Part shown: piece after piece, positions 16,046-25,999 of the stretch
Layout of the letters: each line of letters starts with the position of its first letter
How positions within the stretch are numbered: position 1 is the first letter of the stretch
Assembly: GCA_024710405.1 (NCBI GenBank)
Contig: JANJUV010000020.1
Span: forward strand, 1 to 64,000
Length of the DNA: 64,000 nt
Origin: Bacteroidales bacterium
GTDB taxonomy: Bacteria; Bacteroidota; Bacteroidia; Bacteroidales; F082
Reading direction: 5' to 3'
Notes under the pieces: generated by a model
What the model saw: the letters and a program-made list of their open reading frames with translations, nothing else
What the model was told of the DNA's origin: nothing
The model's database searches: none
Position numbers and translations under genes: made by a program

Positions 16046-17122
16046 ATGAAACATCTCTACAACGGACTATTTTCCGGAAAAAAGGTTCTGATAACGGGCC
16101 ACACCGGTTTCAAAGGTTCCTGGCTCTCTCTGCTTTTGCATCAATTAGGTGCTGATATTTATGGTTATGCCCTTGATCCGCCAACGAATCCTAGCCTCTA
16201 CATTGAAGCTGGTTTAGATGAAATAGTTAAATCAACCATTGGCGATATTCGTGATTTCCAAAAACTGAAAGCAACAATTAATCAAACCAAACCTGAGATC
16301 ATTATTCATATGGCCGCCCAGCCTTTGGTCAGGGCTTCATATAAAGATCCCATCGAAACCTATTCAACAAATGTGATGGGAACAGTGAATTTGTTTGAAG
16401 CCATCAGGCAAACTACAGATATTAAGGTTGTAATTAATGTGACAACAGATAAATGCTACGAAAACCGCGAATGGCATTGGGGTTATCGTGAAAATGAACC
16501 CATGGGTGGATACGATCCCTACTCCAACAGCAAAGGCTGCTCCGAATTAGTTACTTCTTCTTTTAGAAATTCCTTTTTCAATCCGAAAGAATATAATAAG
16601 CACGGGGTGGCAATGGCCAGTGCCAGAGCAGGCAATGTAATTGGAGGCGGTGACTGGGCTGAGGATCGTTTAATTCCTGATTTTATCCGTGCCATTACCA
16701 AAGGTGAAGAACTTTTGATCAGAAGTCCTTATGCCATAAGGCCATGGCAACATGTGTTGGAACCATTGAATGGTTATCTTACATTAGCTGCCCGTCTATA
16801 TGAAAAAGGACCACGCTATGCTGAAGCATGGAATTTTGGGCCTGATGATACCGATGCTCAAAATGTAGAATGGATTACCCAAAAGATTTGTGAAAATTGG
16901 GGAGATAATGCCTCTTATCGAATCGACACAAATCCACAACCGCATGAGGCAAATTATTTAAAACTGGATTGCTCCAAAGCAAAAGCTGAATTGGATTGGT
17001 ATCCCAGGTGGAACATTCAAAAAACTTTAAGCAGTATTGTGGAATGGAACAAAGCTTGGTTAGCAGGTGATAACCTAAGGCAAACCTGTTTTAATCAAAT
17101 GAATGATTTTTTCAAACCTTAA
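16046..17122 (+). CDS. rfbG: CDP-glucose 4,6-dehydratase
   Basis: A 358-residue extended short-chain dehydrogenase that makes CDP-4-keto-6-deoxyglucose. The Rossmann motif GHTGFKGSWLSLLL lies near residue 18. NVTTDKCYENREWHWGYREN carries the catalytic Thr and Asp, and YDPYSNSKGCSEL provides the YxxxK site. IRPWQHVLEPLNGYL is typical of RfbG. It follows rfbF after 14 bases and precedes rfbH by 12, a tight operon. Confidence 0.96.
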   Translation: MKHLYNGLFSGKKVLITGHTGFKGSWLSLLLHQLGADIYGYALDPPTNPSLYIEAGLDEIVKSTIGDIRDFQKLKATINQTKPEIIIHMAAQPLVRASYKDPIETYSTNVMGTVNLFEAIRQTTDIKVVINVTTDKCYENREWHWGYRENEPMGGYDPYSNSKGCSELVTSSFRNSFFNPKEYNKHGVAMASARAGNVIGGGDWAEDRLIPDFIRAITKGEELLIRSPYAIRPWQHVLEPLNGYLTLAARLYEKGPRYAEAWNFGPDDTDAQNVEWITQKICENWGDNASYRIDTNPQPHEANYLKLDCSKAKAELDWYPRWNIQKTLSSIVEWNKAWLAGDNLRQTCFNQMNDFFKP

Positions 17123-17134
17123 CTCAACTCAAAA

Positions 17135-18448
17135 ATGTCAGATCATAAAGCACTCAGAAAAGAAATTATTGAGAAAACCAAAGCTTATTACGAAGCACGT
17201 TTTGCAAATCAGGATTTTACGCCAGGTAAATCACGGGTAAATTATGCCGGACGTGTATTCGATGAAAACGAATTGATCAATGCTGTTGAAGCATCCCTTG
17301 ATTTCTGGCTCACCGAAGGCCGTTTCTCAGAACAGTTTGCTGAAAAAATAGCCGAATACCTTGAGGTTGACCATGTTTTACTGACCAACTCGGGTTCGTC
17401 TGCAAATTTATTGGCGTTCTCGGCTTTGACTTCCGAAAAACTGGGTGATAAAAGATTAAAACCGGGCGATGAGGTGATTTCCGTAGCAGCAGGTTTCCCT
17501 GCCACTGTTACACCTATTCTGCAATACGGATTGATTCCGGTTTTCGTGGATGTGGATATGGTAACCTATAACATTGATGTGGAAATGATGCGTAAAGCGG
17601 TAACACCCAACACACGTTGTATTTTCATCGCACACACCCTTGGTAATCCTTTCAATATCGATGCTGTGATGGAACTGGCCAAGGAGCTAGATTTGTGGGT
17701 GATTGAAGACAACTGTGATGCTTTCGGCAGCCGCTATAAAGGCAAGTTTACAGGAACTTTCGGTCATCTTTCCACCATTTCATTCTATCCCGCCCATCAT
17801 ATCACAACGGGTGAAGGTGGAGCTATAATCACGAATGATGCAGTATTAGCTAACCTGGTAAGGGCTTTCCGTGACTGGGGACGTGACTGCTATTGCGCCG
17901 GTGGCGAAAACAATACCTGTGGCAAACGCTTCTCACAATCTTTCGGACAACTACCTTTTGGGTATGATCATAAATATGTGTATTCAGAGATAGGTTATAA
18001 CCTTAAAATGACGGATATACAGGCTGCTATTGGTACTGCTCAGATGGATAAGCTGGACCATTTTGGCGAAAGACGCAAAGAAAACTTCCGTTCCTGGTAT
18101 AAAATCTTTGAAAAGTATCCGCAGCATTTCGCACTTCCAAAAGCCACAGAAAACGCTGACCCTTCATGGTTTGCTTTTATCGTGACCATCAATGAAAATT
18201 CAGGATTTACCAGAGATGAATTTACCCGTCACCTGAATGCCAACCTAATCGAAACCCGCAACTTATTTGCTGGCAACATGACCAAGCAACCTGCTTTTGT
18301 AGGAAAAGATTGGAGAATTGCGGATAACTTGAACAATACGGATATCATCATGAACAATACCTTCTTCCTCGGCACTTATCCGGGACTCAAACCGGAGATG
18401 TTTGAATACGCTGCTGCTGTAATTGACAACTTTATCAATTCACTATAA
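17135..18448 (+). CDS. rfbH: CDP-4-keto-6-deoxyglucose 3-dehydrase (E1)
   Basis: A 437-residue enzyme that removes the C3 hydroxyl of CDP-4-keto-6-deoxyglucose. It has the aminotransferase fold but the PLP-linking Lys is replaced by His (FYPAHHITTGEGG; His221), the hallmark of this PMP-dependent dehydrase. Cysteines C252, C254 and C262 in DCYCAGGENNTC fit the family's [2Fe-2S] ligands. It needs a reductase partner, which is the next gene, six bases downstream. Confidence 0.96.
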   Translation: MSDHKALRKEIIEKTKAYYEARFANQDFTPGKSRVNYAGRVFDENELINAVEASLDFWLTEGRFSEQFAEKIAEYLEVDHVLLTNSGSSANLLAFSALTSEKLGDKRLKPGDEVISVAAGFPATVTPILQYGLIPVFVDVDMVTYNIDVEMMRKAVTPNTRCIFIAHTLGNPFNIDAVMELAKELDLWVIEDNCDAFGSRYKGKFTGTFGHLSTISFYPAHHITTGEGGAIITNDAVLANLVRAFRDWGRDCYCAGGENNTCGKRFSQSFGQLPFGYDHKYVYSEIGYNLKMTDIQAAIGTAQMDKLDHFGERRKENFRSWYKIFEKYPQHFALPKATENADPSWFAFIVTINENSGFTRDEFTRHLNANLIETRNLFAGNMTKQPAFVGKDWRIADNLNNTDIIMNNTFFLGTYPGLKPEMFEYAAAVIDNFINSL

Positions 18449-18453
18449 TAATT

Positions 18454-19143
18454 ATGGCCATCGTTAAAAAATACCCGGCTGAAGTTGTTTCTGTAATCAA
18501 TTCCATTGAAGGGGTTTATACAGTAGAATTTCGCACTCTGGCCAAACCATTCAGATACGAGCCGGGGCAATTTCTTCACTTAGCCCTTGACGCTTTCGAC
18601 CCTGCAGAGCAGTGGCCTGACTCAAGATGTTTCAGCATGCAGTCTTCCCCCGATGAAGATTTAATTAGAATTACCTATGCTATCAAGGGCAACTTTACCA
18701 AACAGATGGAGGCAACGCTTAAACCCGGTAAAGAAGTAACTTTGAAAATGCCTTACGGGGATTTGTTCACACAGCAGCACTGTAAAGCAAACAATGTTTT
18801 TATTGCCGGTGGCACTGGTATAACTCCTTTTCTTTCATTGTTTACCCATACTTCTTTTGTGCATTATGACAAGCCTGTTTTATTTGCTGGCTTCAGAAAT
18901 CGACAAATGAATCTCTATAACAAAGAGCTATCAAAGGCGAAGGAATTAAACCCCGGATTTGAATGGCATCCGGTTTATGAAGATACAGATGGCAGGCTAA
19001 ATATTGAAGATATACTAGATCAATGCGGTACAGAGGCAACTATATTTATCTCAGGTCCTCCGATTATGATTAAATCATTTAAGGATTATTTGCTACAGGT
19101 AGGTGTGAACCAAAACAATGTATTAACTGATGATTGGGAATGA
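18454..19143 (+). CDS. FAD/NAD(P)-binding reductase, E3-like, without ferredoxin domain
   Basis: A 229-residue ferredoxin-NADP reductase-type protein. The flavin site reads RCFSMQSSP (about 59-67), the pyridine nucleotide site IAGGTGITPFLSLF (about 117-130), and FISGPPIMIKSF lies near the C-terminus. Its place after rfbH indicates it is the electron donor for the dehydrase. Classical E3 enzymes (AscD/DdhD) carry an N-terminal plant-type ferredoxin domain with four Cys; this protein starts directly with the flavin domain and lacks it. Electrons may pass directly to the RfbH cluster or through a separate ferredoxin. Confidence 0.85.
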   Translation: MAIVKKYPAEVVSVINSIEGVYTVEFRTLAKPFRYEPGQFLHLALDAFDPAEQWPDSRCFSMQSSPDEDLIRITYAIKGNFTKQMEATLKPGKEVTLKMPYGDLFTQQHCKANNVFIAGGTGITPFLSLFTHTSFVHYDKPVLFAGFRNRQMNLYNKELSKAKELNPGFEWHPVYEDTDGRLNIEDILDQCGTEATIFISGPPIMIKSFKDYLLQVGVNQNNVLTDDWE

Positions 19144-19144
19144 T

Positions 19145-20008
19145 ATGCAAACACTTTTAATCACAGGCATCAATGGTTTCCTTGGCAGCAGCCTTGCAAA
19201 AGCTCTTTCTGCCGAATATAATATAATTGGGCTTGAATACTCGCTTGAAAACCTTTTTCGCATTGCCGACTGTAACTACAAAATTTACTCGGCAAAAGAT
19301 GGCATCCCAGATGAAGTATTTATTGAACAACCGATTGACATAATAATACATACAGCAACCTTTTACGGCAGGAACAATGAGGATTACAATCAAATGTTTA
19401 ACGCCAACCTCCGCTCACCGTTTATCTTACTTGACAAAGCAATTTTGAGTGGATGCGAATTGTTTGTAAATACAGATACAGTACTTGACCGTTTTGTAAG
19501 TACTTATGCTCTGACTAAACGACAATTTCAGGAGTGGCTCTTTCTTAGAATGAATGAAATTAAGGTAATAAACATGAAGTTGGAACATTTTTATGGCCCA
19601 GGCATGTCTGATAATAACTTCATTTCTAATATGCTGAAGAAACTGTTGTTAAACGAACCAGTTATAGACCTAACTGCTGGCGAACAGAAACGTGATTTTG
19701 TTTTTATTGACGATGTAGTTAATGCTTATCGCACAGTACTAAATAATTTAAGTATGCTTGAAGGTAGGTTTCTGGATTTCGAAGTAGCAACCGGTAACTT
19801 AATAACCATTCAGGAATTATTATTACAAATGAAGTACTTAACTAAAGCCAACACTAAACTTAACTTCGGAGCTATTCCTTACCGTAGCAATGAACTCATG
19901 CAATCAACTTCAAACAATTCTGCGCTTCTAAAACTTAGCTGGCAACCTAGAACAAATATTAAAAACGGATTAATTGAAATAATCTCAAGTTTTGCGAAAC
20001 ACCAATAA
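19145..20008 (+). CDS. CDP-3,6-dideoxyhexose synthase (abequose/paratose synthase-like)
   Basis: A 287-residue short-chain dehydrogenase. The nucleotide motif GINGFLGSSLAKAL is at the N-terminus, NTDTVLDRFVSTYALTKRQF provides the YxxxK site, and MKLEHFYGPGMSDNNFIS plus LTAGEQKRDFVFIDDVV match CDP-abequose synthase-type proteins. It would reduce the 4-keto group in the final step of the CDP-dideoxyhexose pathway. Abequose and paratose synthases differ in stereochemistry and cannot be told apart here. ATG at 19145 gives the standard Rossmann start; an overlapping ATG at 19130 is possible. No tyvelose epimerase gene is seen. Confidence 0.82.
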   Translation: MQTLLITGINGFLGSSLAKALSAEYNIIGLEYSLENLFRIADCNYKIYSAKDGIPDEVFIEQPIDIIIHTATFYGRNNEDYNQMFNANLRSPFILLDKAILSGCELFVNTDTVLDRFVSTYALTKRQFQEWLFLRMNEIKVINMKLEHFYGPGMSDNNFISNMLKKLLLNEPVIDLTAGEQKRDFVFIDDVVNAYRTVLNNLSMLEGRFLDFEVATGNLITIQELLLQMKYLTKANTKLNFGAIPYRSNELMQSTSNNSALLKLSWQPRTNIKNGLIEIISSFAKHQ

Positions 20009-20010
20009 TA

Positions 20011-20958
20011 ATGTATCAACCTAGTATTCCTGTTTTATTCATAACCTTTGCTCGCCCAGATTATGCCCGCCAAACCTTTGAAGGCATTAAAAAAGCAAAA
20101 CCCTCAATTCTGTATTTTTACTCTAATAAAGCAAGAGTTGATAAGCCTGATGAGATAAATAGAAACAATGCCATCAGAGCCTTTGTTGATGAGATTGATT
20201 GGAATTGCGATTTAAGAACATTTTTTCGAGAGGATTATGTAGATATTTATACATCCCTTTGGTCCGCTATAGATTGGATTTTTGAAAATGAAGAACAAGC
20301 GATAATTCTCGAAGAAGATTGTGTACCATCTTTGGCGTTTTTTGATTTTTGCGCAAAATTACTTCCAAGATATAAAGATGATCTAAGAGTCTGGGTAATA
20401 AGTGGCAATAATTTTTTTGAGGGTTATAACCCTAATGGTTATGATTATATATTTAGCAGACATCCATACAAATATGGTTGGGCATCATGGAAAGATCGAT
20501 GGGATAAGGTTCATCGAGATAAAATACCGTGGGAAGAAATTAAGAATTACGATTTACACAGACAACAATATTCTTTGACTAAAAAAAAATCTAATTTTTA
20601 TATTAAAAAACAAGAAAAAAATTTCATGTTTTTAAAAAGTAAACCAGCATGGGATTACTTTTTTGATTTTACAGTAATGATGGAAGGAGGAGTTGGAATA
20701 ATTCCAGTGACTAATTTAGTTACAAATATTGGGTGTCAAGGTGAGCATAGTAAGGTAAAAGAATCAATGTTTCACAATAATGCCAGATCTAAGCAAAGTG
20801 AATATTTAATAATTAATCATCCAAAGTTTATAATACCGGATTTCAAATATGATCAACTGTTTTTTAAAACATTTTTTAATAATTGGAGATTATCTAGTAG
20901 ACTATTAAAAAAATTAAAGAGTATTCTTAACAATTTAGTAAAAAGGCAATTGTTATAA
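20011..20958 (+). CDS. GNT-I/HlpA-like glycosyltransferase
   Basis: A 315-residue protein of the family annotated as nucleotide-diphospho-sugar transferase or HlpA-like. Its N-terminus (IPVLFITFARPDYARQTFEG) is the usual nucleotide-sugar fold start. AIILEEDCVPSLAFFDFC carries the acidic metal-binding motif (EED), and YGWASWKDRWD is a family hallmark. It starts two bases after the synthase stop, so it may transfer the dideoxyhexose; this is inference from position. Confidence 0.78.
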   Translation: MYQPSIPVLFITFARPDYARQTFEGIKKAKPSILYFYSNKARVDKPDEINRNNAIRAFVDEIDWNCDLRTFFREDYVDIYTSLWSAIDWIFENEEQAIILEEDCVPSLAFFDFCAKLLPRYKDDLRVWVISGNNFFEGYNPNGYDYIFSRHPYKYGWASWKDRWDKVHRDKIPWEEIKNYDLHRQQYSLTKKKSNFYIKKQEKNFMFLKSKPAWDYFFDFTVMMEGGVGIIPVTNLVTNIGCQGEHSKVKESMFHNNARSKQSEYLIINHPKFIIPDFKYDQLFFKTFFNNWRLSSRLLKKLKSILNNLVKRQLL

Positions 20959-20960
20959 TT

Positions 20961-22193
20961 ATGAAAATAGGTATTGTATCAACCTGGTTTCCTGCTGGTG
21001 CTGGTTATGTTTCTAAGGCATATAGAGAAATTTTAGAACAAGATAACGAAGTTTATATCTATGCTCGGCAAGGAAAGGTTATGAAAGGTGACTCTATTTG
21101 GGATGATGAGAATGTATATTGGGCCAAATTTCATTACAACGGAATAGATCTAATAGATTTTAAAAGATGGATAAAAAGGAAAAAAATTGAGATTATTATT
21201 TTTAATGAACAGAGGTACTGGGAACCTGTCCTTGCAGCAAAAAAAATTGGTGTTTTTGTCGGAGCCTACATAGATTATTACAAGGAAGATACTATTGAAT
21301 TACATAAAGTCTATGATTTCGTAATATGCAACACTAAACGTCATTTAGGTGTTTTTAATTGGCATCCAAACTGCATTTATATACCGTGGGGTACAGATGT
21401 CAATAAATTTAAGCCGTCGGAGAGAAAAAAAAATGATAAAGTAAAATTTATTTTTAGTCTTGGATGGGGCGGAAATTCCTTAATTGACAGAAGAGGTTTT
21501 TCAATAATGTTGCAAGCTTTTTCAGGCATTAATAAGGACTGTGAGTTATTAATTTATAGTCAAGTCAGTTTTCCAGAACTTTTGCCTAAATGGAGGGATA
21601 TAATAACTAATGATAAAAGAATTAGTTTTATCTATGGAACATATGATCCATTCCCCTTCAGCAATGGTGATGTATTTGTGTATCCATCAAAACTTGATGG
21701 AATTGGTCTATCTTTACCTGAAGCTATAAGCTGTGGTTTACCGTCAATTACTACAAACAATCCTCCGATGAGTGAATTCATTCAAGATCAGTACAATGGG
21801 ATACTTATTGATGTCCAACATTATCATTCAAGATTTGATGGATATTATTGGCCATTGAGTATTTGCAATGCAGAATCACTTTCAGCTGCTTTTTTGACCT
21901 ACATTAATAATGCCGAACTTTTGGATATACACAGTAAAAATGCCCGAGATTTTGCTATAAATAAACTAGATTGGAAAAACAATTCAAAAAATTTGAATTT
22001 AATTATTGAGAATATCTACAATAATAACACAACGAAACCTGTCTCATTAGAAGTTGAAAGAGAAATATTAAATATTGACAAAGGTTATAACCCAAAGATC
22101 AGTTACAGGATATTGATAATCTTGAAAGATATAATATCGCAAAGCAGTATTGTAAGAGCTTTTATAAAGTATATAAGCAAACGTGCATCTTAG
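20961..22193 (+). CDS. Glycosyltransferase, GT4-like
   Basis: A 410-residue GT-B type transferase. The N-terminal domain starts MKIGIVSTWFPAGAGYVSKA. The C-terminal donor domain has DVFVYPSKLDGIGLSLPEAI followed by SCGLPSITTNNPPMSEF, the acidic motif of GT4 enzymes. It follows the previous gene by two bases. Acceptor and donor sugar are not evident. Confidence 0.85.
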   Translation: MKIGIVSTWFPAGAGYVSKAYREILEQDNEVYIYARQGKVMKGDSIWDDENVYWAKFHYNGIDLIDFKRWIKRKKIEIIIFNEQRYWEPVLAAKKIGVFVGAYIDYYKEDTIELHKVYDFVICNTKRHLGVFNWHPNCIYIPWGTDVNKFKPSERKKNDKVKFIFSLGWGGNSLIDRRGFSIMLQAFSGINKDCELLIYSQVSFPELLPKWRDIITNDKRISFIYGTYDPFPFSNGDVFVYPSKLDGIGLSLPEAISCGLPSITTNNPPMSEFIQDQYNGILIDVQHYHSRFDGYYWPLSICNAESLSAAFLTYINNAELLDIHSKNARDFAINKLDWKNNSKNLNLIIENIYNNNTTKPVSLEVEREILNIDKGYNPKISYRILIILKDIISQSSIVRAFIKYISKRAS

Positions 22194-22203
22194 AAGGATC
22201 ATC

Positions 22204-23661
22204 GTGAAAATATTTAATCAAACTGAAAAATTTTATTTTATGATATTTGTAAAGTTAAAACAAAAATTGTTTTATTACACCCTTCTATTTTCAAACTACA
22301 AAATTAGAAGTTTTATCAAGGATACTAATAGCATTCAATATCTACCACTTTCAAATATTGAACAAATCAATTGGGAAAAAAGAAAAAGAATTGTTAGACA
22401 TGCTTACGAAAACGTGGTTTTTTATAGAAAGAAATTTGATGAAGCCGGATTTCATCCGGACCAATTAAGATCTTTCGATGATTTTGAAAGGATCCCTATC
22501 CTAACAAGAGATGAAATCCGCGAGAATCTTAATGATCTTGTGGCTAGGGGAGTAGATTTTTCTAGTCTTACAAAATCAGGCACGGGTGGATCAACAGGGA
22601 AGCCATTGATGGTATTTAAACACAAGGAAGAAATTCCTTTGCTAGTCGCTTTAAAAATGCGAATGTTAAAATGGTGGAAGATTTATCCAATCTCAAACCA
22701 TGCGACAGCGTTTAGAATAGTAAGTAATGAGGATAACAATCAAAGTGAATCAAAAAGTCTAATTAAGAATAACTTTATTATAGCAAGAATAAAGCAACTT
22801 AAACTTAAAATACAAAGAGATGTTGAAAGTGTAGTTCATCTCGATGCTTCACTAATGAATAGAGAACTGGCATATGAGTTTTTTTTAAAAACAGAAAGGA
22901 ATCATGCAAAATACCTTGTAGGCTATGTAGGTGCAATTAATGAATTAGCTAACTATATCAAAGAGAAAAAACACAAAGCTAATTTTCAAGCAATTTGGAC
23001 TACAGCTGCTCCTCTAAGCAAATCTGTTCGAGAAAATATTGAACAATCTTTTGGATGTCCCGTCTATGATCAATACGGTACAATAGAGGTGTATTATTTG
23101 GCTGCTGAATGTAGCGAAAAAAATGGACTTCATTTTTTTTACGACACAAGACATGTTGAATTTATAGACGATAATGGAAGAAAGACTAATCCTAATGTGA
23201 ATGGTAATGTAATTCTTACTGATTTGGAAAATTATATATTTCCAATTATAAGGTATAAAAATGGCGACATTGGTAGTTGGAAAGTCGGCACATGTAGTTG
23301 TGGTGTAAATTTGCCATTAATTAATAGTATTCAAGGAAGAATTAGTGACCGAATATTTCTCAAAGATGGAAGTACCGTTTCCGGGGAATACTTAACAACC
23401 ATATTTGATGATTATGCAAATGATATTAATGAATTTCAAATAGTACAGTCTTCTTACGATCTATTAGAAATTAAATTGATAATGCCTGACATAGCTAGGT
23501 TTGATTATATTTCAAAGATTGTTGGTGAAAAATTGAAGCAAGTAACTAAGAATACAATCTCAATTGAGTTTTCATTGGTTAAAGAAATACCTCATGATAA
23601 AGGCAAAATTAGGTATATTATTAATAATTTAGGAAATAATTGGGTTGACGAAGTTGTATAA
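22204..23661 (+). CDS. PaaK/CapK-like adenylate-forming protein
   Basis: About 485 residues, similar to the phenylacetate-CoA ligase (PaaK) family members called CapK found in capsule loci. The ATP-binding loop TKSGTGGSTGKPL, the acceptor-side motif YDQYGTIEVYYLAAEC, and IIRYKNGDIGSW are present. The PaaK family activates carboxylic acids; in capsule clusters the substrate is unknown, possibly an acyl or amino-acyl decoration. GTG at 22204 follows an AGAAGGA sequence and is chosen as start. GTG at 22183 and ATG at 22240 are alternatives. It lies among glycosyltransferases in the AT-rich block. Confidence 0.82.
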   Translation: MKIFNQTEKFYFMIFVKLKQKLFYYTLLFSNYKIRSFIKDTNSIQYLPLSNIEQINWEKRKRIVRHAYENVVFYRKKFDEAGFHPDQLRSFDDFERIPILTRDEIRENLNDLVARGVDFSSLTKSGTGGSTGKPLMVFKHKEEIPLLVALKMRMLKWWKIYPISNHATAFRIVSNEDNNQSESKSLIKNNFIIARIKQLKLKIQRDVESVVHLDASLMNRELAYEFFLKTERNHAKYLVGYVGAINELANYIKEKKHKANFQAIWTTAAPLSKSVRENIEQSFGCPVYDQYGTIEVYYLAAECSEKNGLHFFYDTRHVEFIDDNGRKTNPNVNGNVILTDLENYIFPIIRYKNGDIGSWKVGTCSCGVNLPLINSIQGRISDRIFLKDGSTVSGEYLTTIFDDYANDINEFQIVQSSYDLLEIKLIMPDIARFDYISKIVGEKLKQVTKNTISIEFSLVKEIPHDKGKIRYIINNLGNNWVDEVV

Positions 23662-23679
23662 ATACATATAAGTATTAAC

Positions 23680-24870
23680 ATGATTAAAGTTTTATATATA
23701 CATCATGGAACGGGGTTAAGTGGAGCTGCCATAAGCTTAATAAACACAATAAGAGCACTTGATAAAACTCGATATACTTCAAAAGTACTCTTGATTCGTG
23801 ACTCCAGCCTAAGTAATGTTTTTACCGAAAGTGGCATTAAATATACAATAGCGAAAAGTTCATTTTACAAGAAGTATTATACATATTTTGTTCATTCAGC
23901 TGCTAGCAATGATAAATGGTTTCGAATCGATTTACTAATTAAAAACTTTATTAGTTGGGTTCTTTCAAGATACTATTTTGCTCATAATGAACTAAAAAGC
24001 ATTGATTGTGATATTATTCACCTCAACTCATCTGTATTAACGGATTGGCTGGCTCCAAGCAAAAGGAAGGCCAAAGTTATTATTCATATAAGAGAGCCTT
24101 TTTCCAAAGGAAATTTCGGTATAAGGCATTATCTTTTGACATCACAAATGCGAAAATATGCTGATTGGATCATTGCTATCAGCAAGGATAATGCAAAACG
24201 GATTAACATTACTGAGAAGTCAAGTGTAATCTATAATTTTATTCAAATTAATACTAGTTTCGCTTCAGAAGATTTAAATACAAAGAACGGAGAAGTCTTG
24301 TATCTCGGTGGATATGAAATAATAAAAGGGTTTTTTACGGTTGTTGATTCATTAGATTATTTAAATGATGATGTTAAAATTGTTTTCTGTGGGAATTATC
24401 AAATAGCGTCCAAAACAAACATTATTCAAAAATTATTATCATGGATAATAAATCTGCTTCCTGTTCACAGAAAAGTTCAAAAATCTTTAAGAATAATACG
24501 AAAACATCCAAACGCAGTTTTTAAGGGCCTTATAAATGACAGCAGTGAAATGATACGAAAAACAGAATTTTTAATCTCTCCATTTGCTAATCCTCATTTC
24601 TCAAGACCAGTTTTTGAAGCTTTTGCCAATAAAAAATGTGTAATCGGTACTGACGTTGAGGGAATGGACGAAATAATAGATCACAATATTAATGGTTTGA
24701 TAATTAAAAGAAACAATCCAAAATTACTTGCTGAAGCAATTAATTACTTACACGCTAATCCACAATTACGAGAACATTATGGCAACAATGGATATAATAA
24801 GGCTGTTCAGTTATTTTCTAATGATAACATTGCGAGAATTGAATCAGTCTACGCGAAACTTATATCATAA
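23680..24870 (+). CDS. Glycosyltransferase, GT4-like
   Basis: A 396-residue GT-B protein. N-terminus: VLYIHHGTGLSGAAISLINT, with the glycine-rich acceptor loop. IIHIREPFSKGNFG lies in the middle, and the donor-site region reads FLISPFANPHFSRPVFEAFA then KKCVIGTDVEGMDEII. It is a typical member of GT4 from O-antigen loci. Substrates are not deducible. Confidence 0.85.
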   Translation: MIKVLYIHHGTGLSGAAISLINTIRALDKTRYTSKVLLIRDSSLSNVFTESGIKYTIAKSSFYKKYYTYFVHSAASNDKWFRIDLLIKNFISWVLSRYYFAHNELKSIDCDIIHLNSSVLTDWLAPSKRKAKVIIHIREPFSKGNFGIRHYLLTSQMRKYADWIIAISKDNAKRINITEKSSVIYNFIQINTSFASEDLNTKNGEVLYLGGYEIIKGFFTVVDSLDYLNDDVKIVFCGNYQIASKTNIIQKLLSWIINLLPVHRKVQKSLRIIRKHPNAVFKGLINDSSEMIRKTEFLISPFANPHFSRPVFEAFANKKCVIGTDVEGMDEIIDHNINGLIIKRNNPKLLAEAINYLHANPQLREHYGNNGYNKAVQLFSNDNIARIESVYAKLIS

Positions 24871-24894
24871 TTTCATTTATCTCAATATAACTAA

Positions 24895-25995
24895 GTGATT
24901 ACTGTAATAATATTTAACACGATTGCTGTTTTCTTTGCCTGGCTTGAAAGTAGCGGCGTATTTAAACATGGGTTAAAGGTTTCAATAATTTCAATTTTTA
25001 CCTTCCTGGCTCTGCGATTTGACTACGGAAATGATTATCCTGGTTATCTTAATTTTTATTTAGAGATTAATTCTTATAAAAATATTGATCTTAAAGATAT
25101 AAACATAAAGGGATTTGAATATGGTTGGTTATTTTTGAATCTTTTATTTGGTAAGTTATTTGGAAAAGTAGGCTTTTTTGTTTTAACTGCTGCATTGGCC
25201 GCTTTCACATCAATAACATTATATAAGTTTATTAAGAGATACGTGCCAAGCCAATTTTATTGGTTAGCGGTTTTTTATTACGTGTTTAATTACGAAACAA
25301 TGTTGATTTTATGTTCTGCAATGAGGCAAGCTGTGGCAATAACCTTTTTCATTCTGGCATTTGATTACCTGGCTAATAAGAAACTTGCTAAATATCTTGT
25401 TTTAATATTAATCGCCTCTATGTTCCACAGCAGTGCAATATTTCTACTTTTATTATATATGATAAACATTCTTAATATAAGAGTAAATAAAATACAAATT
25501 GTACTTTTGTTAGTAGTTTTTGCATCTGCAATGACTTATCAGCAGTTTGTTAAGCTTCAACTTTTCGAATTTACATCTGTTGTTTTGAATTTTTATAGCA
25601 TCTATGAAAAGGGCGAATTTGGAGAGATTTCATTTGGACTGGGGTTTGCAATCAACCTGATTATTTTGCTAACAACATTGTATATACTATCAACTAGCAA
25701 ATCAAACCGTTCAAAGCTATATTCAATAATCATAGTTACATCAATATTGATTATCCCTTTAAGTATTGTAAATCCTATGACTACCAGACTTAATTATTTC
25801 TTGTTGCCTATTATGATGACTATTTATCCTAATACTATAATAGCTATTAAGAATAAGTTGGTTAAGTTAATTTTTATATGGGTTCTTGTTTTATTTACCA
25901 TTTACTCTTTTATAAACTTTCACAATAGTCCCATTCATGGCCCTTATTATAAAGTTTACAAAACTTGGTTTGTTTCTTCTTTACTTAATGAATAG
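24895..25995 (+). CDS. wzy: EpsG-family membrane protein, likely Wzy polymerase
   Basis: A 366-residue protein with about ten predicted membrane segments and EpsG-family features: RFDYGNDYPGYLNFY near residue 42, CSAMRQAVAITFFILAFDYL, and FHSSAIFLLLLY. Such proteins polymerise repeat units in Wzx/Wzy systems. The start is GTG at 24895; no upstream ATG is available. Together with the flippase at 13735 it indicates a Wzx/Wzy-dependent polymer. Confidence 0.82.
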   Translation: MITVIIFNTIAVFFAWLESSGVFKHGLKVSIISIFTFLALRFDYGNDYPGYLNFYLEINSYKNIDLKDINIKGFEYGWLFLNLLFGKLFGKVGFFVLTAALAAFTSITLYKFIKRYVPSQFYWLAVFYYVFNYETMLILCSAMRQAVAITFFILAFDYLANKKLAKYLVLILIASMFHSSAIFLLLLYMINILNIRVNKIQIVLLLVVFASAMTYQQFVKLQLFEFTSVVLNFYSIYEKGEFGEISFGLGFAINLIILLTTLYILSTSKSNRSKLYSIIIVTSILIIPLSIVNPMTTRLNYFLLPIMMTIYPNTIIAIKNKLVKLIFIWVLVLFTIYSFINFHNSPIHGPYYKVYKTWFVSSLLNE

Positions 25996-25999
25996 TTGA

